The notes under the pieces were generated by a model that was given only the letters and a program-made list of their open reading frames with translations, ran no database searches and had not been told where the DNA came from. Of a stretch of DNA of 64,000 nt, positions 16,793-25,656 are shown piece after piece; within the stretch, counting starts at the first letter, position 1, and every line of letters starts with the position of its first letter. Source of the DNA: Nesterenkonia sp. (GTDB taxonomy: Bacteria > Actinomycetota > Actinomycetes > Actinomycetales > Micrococcaceae); contig NZ_JAJUJJ010000013.1 in the NCBI RefSeq assembly GCF_029265375.1, positions 1 through 64,000 on the forward strand. The letters run 5' to 3'. The position numbers and the translations under genes are program-made.

Positions 16793-18321
16793 CCGCCGGC
16801 TCCCGGAGTCTCTCCGGTGCTGCCGTAGCCGCCGTCGAGCAGCTTCTTCAGCTCCTCGTCGATCTTCGCCGATTCTGCTTCGCGAGCCGACCGCCGCGCA
16901 TGGAAGCCGGCGGGATCGTCAAGGTCCTGCTCGTCAGGCTGCACATCCGGGTGGGTCCAGACCTCGTCGCGCCCGGCGATGCCGTCGGTCTCCCGCAGGT
17001 GGGCCCACAGTGCCGCCGCGTCGCGCAGCCGCCGGGGCCGCAGCTCCAGTCCGACCAGCGCGGCGAAAGCCGCCTCCGCCGGTCCGCCTGTGGCGCGGCG
17101 ACGGTTCATGGTCTCGCGCAGCTTCTCCAACGAGGGCAGGTGGGCTCCGGCCTGGGACACCACATCATCGACCCAGCCCTCCACCAGGGCCAGCGTGGTC
17201 TCGATGCGGCGCAGGGCGGCCTCCTGCATAGGAGTCCGGTCAGTCTGGAACAGCCCGTCGCCGAACAGGTTCTCCAGCTCTTCGGGGTTGCTCGGATCGA
17301 TCTGGCTGGCCGCCTCCTCGATCCGCTCCATATTGATGTGAATGCCGGCGGCGTACTGGGCGACGGCGTTGAACAGGTCATCCTCCAGCCACGGGGCGCG
17401 GACGAACAGTCGCATGCGGGCGGCCTCCCGCAGCGCCAGGTAGAGCATGATCTCCTCATCCTCGACCTGCAGGCCTTCGCCGAAGGCCGCGATATTGGCC
17501 GGCACCAGCGCCATGGTCTCCCCCGCCATAGGCAACCCGATGTCCGAGCCGGAGTGCACCTCACCGGCCAGCTCCCCGATGGCCTGGCCCACCTGGGCGC
17601 CGAAGACTACCCCGCCCATGCGCTCCATCATGCTGGAGACCTGCCCGGCAGCGCCGGGAGGGATCATGCCCTTGAGCTCTTCAGGGATGCCGGCTCCGCC
17701 GTCCTCCTCCAGCTGCTGGCGGACCACCTGCCCCATGGCGCGGCCGACGGACTCGGCCACCGGCTCGGTCAGCCGCTTCCAGCATTCGAAGGTCCGCTCA
17801 ACCCACTGGCGGCGGCTCAGCCCCTGGCCGATCTGGCCCAGCGCCTCGAAGCTGGTGGCCTCATCGATCCACATCTCCGCCAGTCGCAGCGCGTCGTCGA
17901 TGGTCTTGGACTCGGCCGGAGTCACTGCGGCGTCGTCGTTGCCGATGGTGCTCAGCGCGGCGTTCTTGGTCAGCTCCCAGTCCACCGGTGAGTCGGAGTC
18001 CTGGTTCTGCATGGCGGAGAACATCGCCTGCACCTGGCCGAGGATCTGCTGCATCATCTGCGGGTCCGCGCCGAGACCGCCGGGCAGCTGCGAGGGGTCG
18101 AAGCCGGGAGGGAATCCCGGAAAGCCGGATTCGGAGCCGGCCGAGCGCGGGTTTCCGGTGAAGCCGATGGAGGGACCAGAGTCCTCGCCGTCGTCGTTCT
18201 TCTCCGAGTCCTCACCGCTGTGCGACTGGTCACCGAAGGCGTCGCCGAAGAGTTTGCGGAAGAACTCCTCCTCCGGGCCCTGGCCCTCAGAGCCGTGCTC
18301 GCGGTCTTCGCTGTTGCTCAT
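16789..18321 (-). CDS. DUF2342 / putative zinc-dependent metalloprotease-like protein
   Basis: The 510-aa protein belongs to the actinobacterial family often annotated as zinc-dependent metalloprotease or putative hydrolase. Residues 1-75 are acidic and disordered, then FPGFPPGFDPSQLPGG and a helical domain rich in conserved blocks (VDWELTKNAAL, WVERTFECWKRLTEP, GAQVGQAIGELAGEVHSGSDIGLP, MQEAALRRIETTLALVEGWVDDV). GGGAG precedes the ATG. It forms a coupled operon with the YlbL-type protease and then UPF0182. A biochemical activity has not been established for the family as far as I know. Confidence 0.88.
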   Translation of the reverse strand: MSNSEDREHGSEGQGPEEEFFRKLFGDAFGDQSHSGEDSEKNDDGEDSGPSIGFTGNPRSAGSESGFPGFPPGFDPSQLPGGLGADPQMMQQILGQVQAMFSAMQNQDSDSPVDWELTKNAALSTIGNDDAAVTPAESKTIDDALRLAEMWIDEATSFEALGQIGQGLSRRQWVERTFECWKRLTEPVAESVGRAMGQVVRQQLEEDGGAGIPEELKGMIPPGAAGQVSSMMERMGGVVFGAQVGQAIGELAGEVHSGSDIGLPMAGETMALVPANIAAFGEGLQVEDEEIMLYLALREAARMRLFVRAPWLEDDLFNAVAQYAAGIHINMERIEEAASQIDPSNPEELENLFGDGLFQTDRTPMQEAALRRIETTLALVEGWVDDVVSQAGAHLPSLEKLRETMNRRRATGGPAEAAFAALVGLELRPRRLRDAAALWAHLRETDGIAGRDEVWTHPDVQPDEQDLDDPAGFHARRSAREAESAKIDEELKKLLDGGYGSTGETPGAGG

Positions 18322-18451
18322 CGCCGTACGCTCCCTGCTTCGGGTCTGCCTGGTGGTCGTAGAGGTGGATAGGTCTGCAAGGGTATCGCTGGCAGCTGAG
18401 TTTGTCCGTCCCGCAGTGGGTACGTTCGCCGCGGGATGACATGCCGGTGTC

Positions 18452-19285
18452 TCAGCCGGCCAGCGGCTCCACCGCCGTCAGGCAGGCGCACTCTGGGTGC
18501 GGGGAGATGCTGAGGCTGCTCTGGTGTCCGGTGGCCCGGTCGGTGATCAGCTGGGCGGTCTGCACCGCCGCCGGACGCTGCCCCTCGACGAGGACCTGGA
18601 TCTGGTGGACGGCGAGATGAGAGGCGGCCTGCAGCAGCGGGTCGGGCTGCTGCCGGTGGGAGGGGTCGCTGCCCTGGGCGGTCTCAGCAGGGCGCTCTGG
18701 CTCCGGGAGGGGCTCAGCGTCAGCCGGGCGCTCGGCCTCCGGGGCGGGCGCCGCTGCGGCCGCGCCGGAGGTCTCCGGCGGAGCCGGCAGCAGACCGTGG
18801 TGGAGCAGGCAGTCCGGGCAGAGCCCTCCCTGATGGCTGAGCAGCGGACCCAGGCGCCACGCCTGGGCGTCGCCGACCACCGGCAGCACCGCTGCGGAGG
18901 CTCGGCATGCGGCGCGCAGCTGGCTGTGCAGCTGCTGCGGCCGCGGCCTGCTGCGCAGCACCAGGTGCACGTCCACTCCGGAGGCCGTGGCCCCGGCGGG
19001 CACTTCGATGACCACTGTGCTGCCGTCTCCGGGATCCAGCAGCCGGGAGGCGGCGTGGGAGCGGTGCATGCCGCGGGCGGTGCGGGGGAAATCGGTGTCG
19101 GAGGCGGTGACCGGGCGGTCATCGCAGAGCATGAGGGTGCCGATCCCCCACTGGATGAGCTGTTTGGCTGCCTGAAGGCCTGCGGGGTCCAGACCGTCGA
19201 TGAGCACTGTGGCCAGCCGGCGTCGGGCGCTGCACAGCGCCTGGGTCTGCGGGTCGGGCCGCGTGGAGGTGGTCATGAGTCTCAC
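18452..19285 (-). CDS. ThiF/MoeB-like Rossmann-fold protein with low-complexity linker
   Basis: The N-terminal half (RRLATVLIDGLDPAGLQAAKQLIQWGIGTLMLCDDRPVTASD) matches the nucleotide-binding core of ThiF/MoeB E1-like adenylyltransferases. It lacks the classic arginine-finger and catalytic-cysteine region, so adenylation activity is doubtful. A CPDC pair and a C-terminal ECAC may form a zinc site, separated by an Ala/Pro/Glu-rich linker (about 175-210). AGGAGG lies 8 nt before GTG 19285. Similar genes occur near uvrD2 in actinobacteria. Role unknown. Confidence 0.65.
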   Translation of the reverse strand: MRLMTTSTRPDPQTQALCSARRRLATVLIDGLDPAGLQAAKQLIQWGIGTLMLCDDRPVTASDTDFPRTARGMHRSHAASRLLDPGDGSTVVIEVPAGATASGVDVHLVLRSRPRPQQLHSQLRAACRASAAVLPVVGDAQAWRLGPLLSHQGGLCPDCLLHHGLLPAPPETSGAAAAAPAPEAERPADAEPLPEPERPAETAQGSDPSHRQQPDPLLQAASHLAVHQIQVLVEGQRPAAVQTAQLITDRATGHQSSLSISPHPECACLTAVEPLAG

Positions 19286-19439
19286 CGGTCCTTCCTCCTG
19301 CCTGGGGTGCGTTCTTTCATTCTTGCTCAGCCCAGCAGGCCTCCCGCAGGTTATCCACAGGCGGCTTCCCCCGGGGCGCGCTGTCCCCAGGGCGGGTGCG
19401 GCGCCTTCCGGCGTCGGCGGCTCTCAGTAGAGTGGAGGC

Positions 19440-19982
19440 GTGACTCAGCGTGAACAGCGGATGGCGGTGGACGGCCAGGAAGTGATTGTGGTGCGCTCTT
19501 CCCGCCGCACCCGCACGGTGACGGCCGATATGGTCGGCGGGCAGCTGAGGCTGCGAGTGCCGATGCGGCTCTCCCGCAGGGAGATCGCAGGGCATGCCCG
19601 TGCCTTCCAGAAGCGGCTCCACAGCCGGCGCTCCCGCGCCGGGGGCAGCGATGAGGCGCTGCTGCGGCGGGCCCGGGAGCTGGCCGCAGAGTATTTTGAG
19701 TCTTCGGTGGAGCCGACGTCGGTGAGCTGGTCCTCCCAGCAGCTGAAGCGGTGGGGCTCCACCACGCCGACCACCGGAACTATCCGGCTCTCGGCACGGC
19801 TGCGCACTATGCCGGGGTGGGTGGTGGATTCTGTCCTGGTCCACGAGCTGGCGCATCTGATCGAACCCGGCCATGGGCCGGCGTTCCGCCGCCTGGTGGC
19901 CCGGTATCCGCGCACTGCAGAGGCTGAGGCCTTCCTGGAGGGGGTCAGCTGGGCGGAGCAGAATCTCCCCGCGGAAGGCTGA
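19440..19982 (+). CDS. M48/DUF45-type (YgjP-like) metallopeptidase
   Basis: The 180-aa protein contains VHELAHLIEPGHGPAFRRL, a HExxH zinc motif with the third ligand in the following HGPAF, as in YgjP/WLM-like metallopeptidases, preceded by the WGSTTPTTGTIRLSARL strand block typical of the family. Function in bacteria is not established. A TAGAGT box at 19428-19433 stands 6 nt before GTG 19440 and no separate Shine-Dalgarno fits, so the mRNA is probably leaderless. Convergent with uvrD2, 12 bp apart. Confidence 0.86.
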   Translation: MTQREQRMAVDGQEVIVVRSSRRTRTVTADMVGGQLRLRVPMRLSRREIAGHARAFQKRLHSRRSRAGGSDEALLRRARELAAEYFESSVEPTSVSWSSQQLKRWGSTTPTTGTIRLSARLRTMPGWVVDSVLVHELAHLIEPGHGPAFRRLVARYPRTAEAEAFLEGVSWAEQNLPAEG

Positions 19983-19994
19983 GGTCTGGGCTCG

Positions 19995-22166
19995 TCAGTT
20001 CTGGGATGCGTGCTGGTGACTCAGGTGGCTGAGGATGGCGGACTTGAGGGCCTCGCCGTGCTGGGCCAGTTTGCGCTCACCGATACCGGGGATCTGAAGC
20101 AGCGCCTCATCAGTGGTGGGCTTATGCTCGGCGATCAGCTCCAGGGTGGCGTCGCCGAAGATCATGAACGCTTTGACGTTGAGCTCCTTGGCGTAGTCCC
20201 GCCGCCAGGCGCGCAGCTGCTCGAAGAGCTGCTCGTCGTAGCGGGCGGGACACTCCTCGCAGCGCCGCCGTTTGATCTGGGTGCCGACGGTCAGCACTTT
20301 CCCGCAGGTCGCGCAGGTGGCGGCCTTCTTCCTCCGGGCGCTGGCGTTGGGGCTGAGCCCGCCGGACCCCGGAGCGATCTTGCGCACCGCAGGCTCCATG
20401 CCGAGGCTGCGCCGCAGCGGCTCGAGGAACCGCGAGGGCTTGCGCCGACCGCGCCCGCCGGGGTGCCGAGCCGCGGCGGAGCTGAGTGAGAGGTGCTTGC
20501 GCGCCCGGGTGATGCCCACATAGAGCAGACGCCGCTCCTCGTCGATCTCCGCCTGAGTCTGGGCGAAGGTGATGGGCATCAGACCTTCGTTGAGACCGGC
20601 GAGGAAGACCGCATCCCACTCCAAGCCTTTGGCCGAGTGGAGGGATGCCAAGGTGACACCCTCCACGGTGGGCGCGTGCTGGGCGGCGGACCGCTCCTCC
20701 AGCTCCGCGATGAACTCCCGCAGGGTGAACTCCTCGCGCTCGGCGTCCAGGTGATCGGCCAGCGCCACCAGGGCGGCCAGCGACTCCCACCGTTCGCGGA
20801 CCGCACCGGCGGACGAGGGCGCCTCCCGGGTCCAGCCGTGCGAGCTCAGGACCGCCCGGACCTGCTCAGGGGTGCTGCGCGGCTGGTCGGTCTCGGCAAC
20901 CAGCGAGGATGTGCGCAGGGCCGCCAGCGCCTCGCGCACCTCAGGCCGGGAGAAGAACCGCTCTGATCCGCGCAGCTGATAGGACAGGCCCGCCGAGGCC
21001 AGAGCCTGCTCGAATGCCGCGGACTGCCCGTTGGTGCGGTAGAGCACTGCGATCTCACTCAGCGGGGTGCCCTGGTCCCGCAGGGCGGTGATCTGCTCTG
21101 CGATCCAGGCCGCTTCGGCGTCGTCATCGGCATGCTCGGTGATCTGCGGCTGGGGGCCGGAGTCCCGCTGGGAGATCAGCTGCAGCGGTTCGGCCCAGGC
21201 AGCAGGCTGCTGGCCGCTGAACCGGGCGCGGCGCTCGATCCGCTCCTGCTCCCGGCTGCGGTCGGCCAGCAGCGCATTGGCCAGACTCACCACCTCAGGG
21301 GTGGAGCGGTAGTCGCGCACCAGCTTGACCACCTGAGCCTGCGGGTGACGGCGGCGGAAGCCGAGCAGGTAGTCGGGAGTCGCCCCGGTGAACGAGTAGA
21401 TGGTCTGGGCGGCGTCGCCGACCACGCAGATCTCCTCACGCCCGCCCAGCCAGAGATCCAGCAGACGGTGCTGCAGAGGGGAGACATCCTGGTACTCATC
21501 CACCACGAAGTGCCGGTACTGCTGGCGGACCTGGGCGGCGATGGCCTCCTCATTCTCCAGCATCCCCGCGGTGAACAGCAGCACGTCCTCGAAGTCCATC
21601 AGCTGCCGGTCTGCCTTGATGTCCTCATAGGCCTGGTAGAGCTTGGCGAAGCTGGCGTGATCCGCTCCGGCGGGCTCGGGCCGGGTCTCAGCCTTGGCCA
21701 GGTAGCCCTCCGGTGTGAGGGTGGAGACTTTGGCCCATTCCACCTCGGAGGCGAAGTCGCGCAGCGCCGCGCGGTCGGTAGTCATGCGCAGCCGTTTGGC
21801 GGCCTCCGCCAGCAGCCGGACCTTATGGTCCAGAATCTGGGGCAGCGGCCCCCCGACGGCCACCGGCCAGAAGTACTGCAGCTGCCGCAGTGCGGCGGCG
21901 TGGAAAGTGCGGGCCTGGACGCCGGGGGCGCCCAGGCTGGTCAGCCGTGAACGCATCTCTGCGGCAGCCCGGGCGGTGAAGGTCACCGCCAGCACGCGGT
22001 GGGGGTCGTAGATTCCGGAGCGCACTCCGTATGCGATCCGGTGGGTGATGGCCCGGGTCTTTCCGGTGCCGGCGCCGGCCAGGATGCACAGCGGGCCGGT
22101 GAGAGTGGCTGCGGCCTCGCGCTGTTCGTCGTCGAGTCCGTTGAGGACCTCCTCGGCGTCGGTCAT
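19995..22166 (-). CDS. uvrD2: ATP-dependent DNA helicase UvrD2 (SF1, with HRDC domain)
   Basis: A 3'-5' superfamily-1A DNA helicase of the mycobacterial UvrD2 type. Walker A is at 31-37 (AGAGTGKTRAI), motif II is VDEYQDV, and motifs IV-VI follow (VKLVRDYRSTP, ATLHSAKGLEW-type VTLASLHSAKGLEW, LYVGITRARKHLSLS). A zinc tetracysteine (CATCGKVLTVGT...CEEC) and a C-terminal HRDC domain (about 650-720, DEALLQIPGIGERKLAQHG) are diagnostic. The start is set at ATG 22166 because the domain begins there and a TACCGT box lies 7 nt upstream (leaderless pattern), although the frame stays open further upstream. About 723 aa. Confidence 0.95.
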   Translation of the reverse strand: MTDAEEVLNGLDDEQREAAATLTGPLCILAGAGTGKTRAITHRIAYGVRSGIYDPHRVLAVTFTARAAAEMRSRLTSLGAPGVQARTFHAAALRQLQYFWPVAVGGPLPQILDHKVRLLAEAAKRLRMTTDRAALRDFASEVEWAKVSTLTPEGYLAKAETRPEPAGADHASFAKLYQAYEDIKADRQLMDFEDVLLFTAGMLENEEAIAAQVRQQYRHFVVDEYQDVSPLQHRLLDLWLGGREEICVVGDAAQTIYSFTGATPDYLLGFRRRHPQAQVVKLVRDYRSTPEVVSLANALLADRSREQERIERRARFSGQQPAAWAEPLQLISQRDSGPQPQITEHADDDAEAAWIAEQITALRDQGTPLSEIAVLYRTNGQSAAFEQALASAGLSYQLRGSERFFSRPEVREALAALRTSSLVAETDQPRSTPEQVRAVLSSHGWTREAPSSAGAVRERWESLAALVALADHLDAEREEFTLREFIAELEERSAAQHAPTVEGVTLASLHSAKGLEWDAVFLAGLNEGLMPITFAQTQAEIDEERRLLYVGITRARKHLSLSSAAARHPGGRGRRKPSRFLEPLRRSLGMEPAVRKIAPGSGGLSPNASARRKKAATCATCGKVLTVGTQIKRRRCEECPARYDEQLFEQLRAWRRDYAKELNVKAFMIFGDATLELIAEHKPTTDEALLQIPGIGERKLAQHGEALKSAILSHLSHQHASQN

Positions 22167-22268
22167 GGTCTCTACGGTATCGCCCGCACCAGCACCTCCC
22201 GGACCGAATTCCACAGTCCTGCGCGTTGCATGCGTGCAGGACCGGCTGGCGTGGCTAGGCTGAGGTGC

Positions 22269-23900
22269 GTGCGATGGACTTCGATGGAACTGGCCGCTCT
22301 GGCCACGCGGGCCGTGCCGGGGCTCTCCCCCACGGGCGTGGCGGATGCGCCCGATGATGCGCGGGACTTCATGGCCGCCGTCGTCGTCGATGCCTCGGGC
22401 AACCGGTGGCGAGTTCGCGGTCCCCAGCACTCCCAGGCCGCGATGCGCCTGGAGACGGAGGTGCAGGTCCTGCGGGGCTTCTCCACGGCGATCCGCGCGG
22501 AGCTTCCCTTCCGCGTGCCGTCGGTGGCAGGGGCCACGCGGGTGGACGATATGCGCGTCTTCGTCTACAACCATTTGCCCGGCGCCTCTGTGGAGCTGCC
22601 GGCGCTGACCGGCGCCTCGGCCGAATTGGTGGATGACATCGGCCGTACCATCGCCGCAGTGCACGGGCTCAGCGAAACGGTGGTCGATCACGCGGACCTG
22701 CCCCGCTACTCGGCGGAGCGGCTGCGCCAGCGGCGGCTCAACGAGCTGGATGCCGCAGCGGCTACCGGCCTGGTGCCGGCCCTGCTGCTGCGCCGCTGGG
22801 AGCACGCCATGGAGGACAAGGAGCTCTGGGGCTTCGCACCCACCGTGGTGCACGGGGATATGCATGAGGACAATCTGCTCATCGAAGGTGAGCGGGTGGT
22901 GGCTGTCACCGGGTGGACCGACCTGCATATCGGGGATCCGGCCGATGACTTAGCCTGGCTGATCGCCTCCCCCGATCAGGGCTTCACCGATGCCGTGCTG
23001 GAGGCCTACCGCCGGCACCGCGGCCAGGCCGAGTCCGCCCCGCAGCCCGACGATCATATTCTGAGCCGTGCCGCGCTGGCTGCGGAGTTCGCGCTGGCGC
23101 AGTGGCTGGTGCGCGGCAAGTCCGCGGACAACCAGCAGATGGCCGAGGAGGCGCTGACCCTGCTGAAGCAGCTGGCCTCCGATATTGAGACCTACGGCGG
23201 ACGGCCGATCGCGCTGACTCCTATGGAGGGCGAGCCGGCCCGGGAGCCGGCCGATGTCCAGGACTCCAAGCCGGTGATGCGCGCCGGGGCCGCTGCCACC
23301 GTGGCGGGGGCAGGCGCCTGGACCGATGAGGACGATGACGAGCCGGCAGTGATCACCGACGCTGACGCGGCCGACGACGACGCCACCGGACGGGTCACCC
23401 CGCTGCGGCCGCGCAGCAGCGAGCCGGGGCCGGACGAGGATCCTCCCACCGATCAGATCCCCGCCTATGTGGAGGACCACTTCGAGGAGGATGACTCCCC
23501 CACGGACGTCTTCGCCCCGGTGAGCGACTCCCAGACGGGAACAGGTCTGCCGATCCGGCCCGATGCCGCGTCTGAGCAGCGGGCGAAGCGGAAGAATTTC
23601 TTCCCCGCCTCGGCGGCCTCTGCCGCGTCTGCTCGGTCTGCCCAGTCAGCGCGTTCAGCACAGTCGGCGCAGTCGGCCGGGTCAGCTTCCAGCTCCTCCG
23701 CTGCGTCGGCAGAGTCCGCCGGTTCGGGCACCTCGGCTGCCTCTGCCGGTTCGGCGGATTCGGGCGGTTCTGCTGCCTCCGCCGGATCTGCCGGGTCGGC
23801 CTCATCAGCGGACTCGGCCCCGAGCGCTGACGAGGCGGCGACGCAGGCCGCCTCCAGCGTCTACGAACGCCATCCGGGGCTCCGCCCGCCCAGCTCCTGA
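22269..23900 (+). CDS. APH-fold phosphotransferase with long low-complexity tail
   Basis: The first 300 residues form an aminoglycoside/macrolide-phosphotransferase-type kinase: catalytic loop VVHGDMHEDNLL (Asp197, Asn202) and metal motif TDLHIGDPADDLAWL (Asp223). The substrate is unknown; similar genes sit beside uvrD2/adnB in related genomes, so a housekeeping small-molecule kinase is likelier than drug resistance. After about residue 320 the chain is acidic and disordered, ending in a run of SAxSA/SAQSA-type pentads (about 437-523). GTG 22269 follows TAGGCT (22256-22261) by 7 nt, the leaderless pattern; ATG 22284 is the alternative start. Confidence 0.82.
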   Translation: MRWTSMELAALATRAVPGLSPTGVADAPDDARDFMAAVVVDASGNRWRVRGPQHSQAAMRLETEVQVLRGFSTAIRAELPFRVPSVAGATRVDDMRVFVYNHLPGASVELPALTGASAELVDDIGRTIAAVHGLSETVVDHADLPRYSAERLRQRRLNELDAAAATGLVPALLLRRWEHAMEDKELWGFAPTVVHGDMHEDNLLIEGERVVAVTGWTDLHIGDPADDLAWLIASPDQGFTDAVLEAYRRHRGQAESAPQPDDHILSRAALAAEFALAQWLVRGKSADNQQMAEEALTLLKQLASDIETYGGRPIALTPMEGEPAREPADVQDSKPVMRAGAAATVAGAGAWTDEDDDEPAVITDADAADDDATGRVTPLRPRSSEPGPDEDPPTDQIPAYVEDHFEEDDSPTDVFAPVSDSQTGTGLPIRPDAASEQRAKRKNFFPASAASAASARSAQSARSAQSAQSAGSASSSSAASAESAGSGTSAASAGSADSGGSAASAGSAGSASSADSAPSADEAATQAASSVYERHPGLRPPSS

Positions 23901-23928
23901 GCTCGTCGCTGCGGGCCCCGGTGCCCGC

Positions 23929-25656
23929 TCAGTTCCCGGGGGAGCTCAGTGCTTCCCGGCGGCTCCGCTGCTCGGCGGGGTCCGGCACTGGAACCGAGGC
24001 CAGCAGGCGCTGGGTGTAGGGATCCTGCGGGGCGGAGAGCACATCATCGACAGGGCCATGCTCCACCAGCTGGCCGGAGCGCAGCACCGCCACCTGGTCT
24101 GAGACCAAATCCACCACCGCGAGGTCGTGGGTGATGAAGATCGCGGCGAAGCCGAACTCCCGCTGCAGGGACTGGAACAGCTCCAGGACTGCCGCCTGCA
24201 CGGAGACGTCCAGCGCGCTGGTGGGCTCATCGGCGATCACCAGCTTCGGCCGCAGGGCCAGCGCCCGGGCCAGTGAGGCGCGCTGCCGCTGCCCTCCGGA
24301 GAGCTCATGCGGGAAGCGGTCGGCGAAGGCCGCCGGCAGCTGTACGGCGTCCAGCAGCTCAGCGACCCGGGGCCGGGCCGCATTGGCGCTGCCGGCCTCC
24401 CCGGAGACCACCAGCGGCTCCGCCAGGCACTGTCCGATGGTCAGCAGCGGATTGAAGCTGGATGCCGGGTCCTGGAAGACGAAGCCAAGATCTCTGCGCA
24501 GCTTCTTCAGCTGCCGCTCCTTCGCTCCGACGACGCTGCGGCCCAGTACTCTCAGCGCTCCGCCGGCCACCGGGGTCAGGCCTGCTACGGCTCGGCCGAT
24601 AGTGGACTTGCCGGACCCTGATTCGCCCACCAGGCCCAGCACCCTGCCGGCGGGCACGGTCAGGCTGACCCCCTGAACGGCGGTGAAGTCGGGTCTGCCC
24701 AGTCCTCCGGGATAGGTGATCCGCAGATCTTCGGCTTCCACTGCCGGCCCCGGCTCGGTGGCCTGATCGTCGCCGTGGCCTTCGGCACCGGCTTCAGCGA
24801 TCTGAGTGGTGCTGCGGCGTCGTTCTTTTCCTTCGCCCAGGCGCAGCACGGCACCGAGCAGCCGGCGGGTGTAGTCATGCTCCGGTTCGGCGAAGATCTT
24901 CTCCACCGGCGCCTGCTCGACCAGATCGCCCCGATACATCACCGCCACAGTGTCGGCGAGGTCTGCGACCACGCCCATGTTGTGGGTGATCAGCACGATC
25001 GCCGCGCCGAGCTTGTCACGGCAGCGGCGCAGCAGGTCCAGGATCTCCGCCTGGACCGTGACGTCGAGCGCGGTGGTGGGCTCATCGGCGATGATCACCG
25101 AAGGTCGCAGCACCAGAGCCATCGCGATCACCACGCGCTGCTTCTGGCCGCCGGAGAACTGGTGCGGATAGTGGCCCACCCGCTTCTCCGGCTCGGGGAT
25201 GCCGACTTGGCGAAGGATCTCCACGGCTTCGGCTCGGGCCTCTTTGCGGGAGATCCTGCGGTGGGCACGCAGCCCCTCGGCGATCTGCCAGCCCACCGGG
25301 TAGACCGGGTTCAGTGCGGTGGAGGGCTCCTGGAACACCATGGCCGCGTTCCTGCCGCGCAGGGCGCGCAGCTGCGCTTTGCTCAGGGCGGTGACCTCGT
25401 GTCCGTCCACCACCACCGCCCCGTCGGTGCGGGCATTGTCCGGCAGCAGACCCAACAGGCTGCGCGCGGTGACCGTCTTGCCAGAACCGGATTCGCCCAC
25501 GATGGCGGTGATCTCGCCGGGCTGCACAGTCAGGCTGATGCCGTTGACCGCGGAGACCTCGCCGCCGTCGGTGTCGAAGCGAATGTTCAGCTGCCGCAGC
25601 TCAACGGCATTGGTCTCGGTGCTCTGGGTCTGGTGGGCAGAAGACTGGGGGGTCAT
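23929..25656 (-). CDS. Peptide/nickel-type ABC importer, fused double ATPase (DppD-DppF-like)
   Basis: A 575-aa protein with two complete ABC ATPase domains in tandem, each with Walker A (GESGSGKT), signature (SGGQKQRV and SGGQRQRA) and Walker B (IIADEPTTALDV, VIADEPTSALDV). It powers uptake through the two permeases encoded upstream. The linker carries a polar stretch (about 265-300). ATG 25656 overlaps the permease stop by ATGA, showing a coupled operon: binding protein, permease B, permease C, ATPase. The substrate (di-/oligopeptide, nickel or other) cannot be told from sequence. Confidence 0.93.
   Translation of the reverse strand: MTPQSSAHQTQSTETNAVELRQLNIRFDTDGGEVSAVNGISLTVQPGEITAIVGESGSGKTVTARSLLGLLPDNARTDGAVVVDGHEVTALSKAQLRALRGRNAAMVFQEPSTALNPVYPVGWQIAEGLRAHRRISRKEARAEAVEILRQVGIPEPEKRVGHYPHQFSGGQKQRVVIAMALVLRPSVIIADEPTTALDVTVQAEILDLLRRCRDKLGAAIVLITHNMGVVADLADTVAVMYRGDLVEQAPVEKIFAEPEHDYTRRLLGAVLRLGEGKERRRSTTQIAEAGAEGHGDDQATEPGPAVEAEDLRITYPGGLGRPDFTAVQGVSLTVPAGRVLGLVGESGSGKSTIGRAVAGLTPVAGGALRVLGRSVVGAKERQLKKLRRDLGFVFQDPASSFNPLLTIGQCLAEPLVVSGEAGSANAARPRVAELLDAVQLPAAFADRFPHELSGGQRQRASLARALALRPKLVIADEPTSALDVSVQAAVLELFQSLQREFGFAAIFITHDLAVVDLVSDQVAVLRSGQLVEHGPVDDVLSAPQDPYTQRLLASVPVPDPAEQRSRREALSSPGN

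Noticed and set aside
22167-22928. Upstream extension of the uvrD2 reading frame
   Set aside because: The conserved helicase starts at ATG 22166, a -10 box sits just upstream, and the extension overlaps the divergent phosphotransferase gene.
22269-23900. Antibiotic-resistance phosphotransferase
   Set aside because: The APH fold is shared by many housekeeping kinases, and the context is conserved DNA repair and envelope genes.
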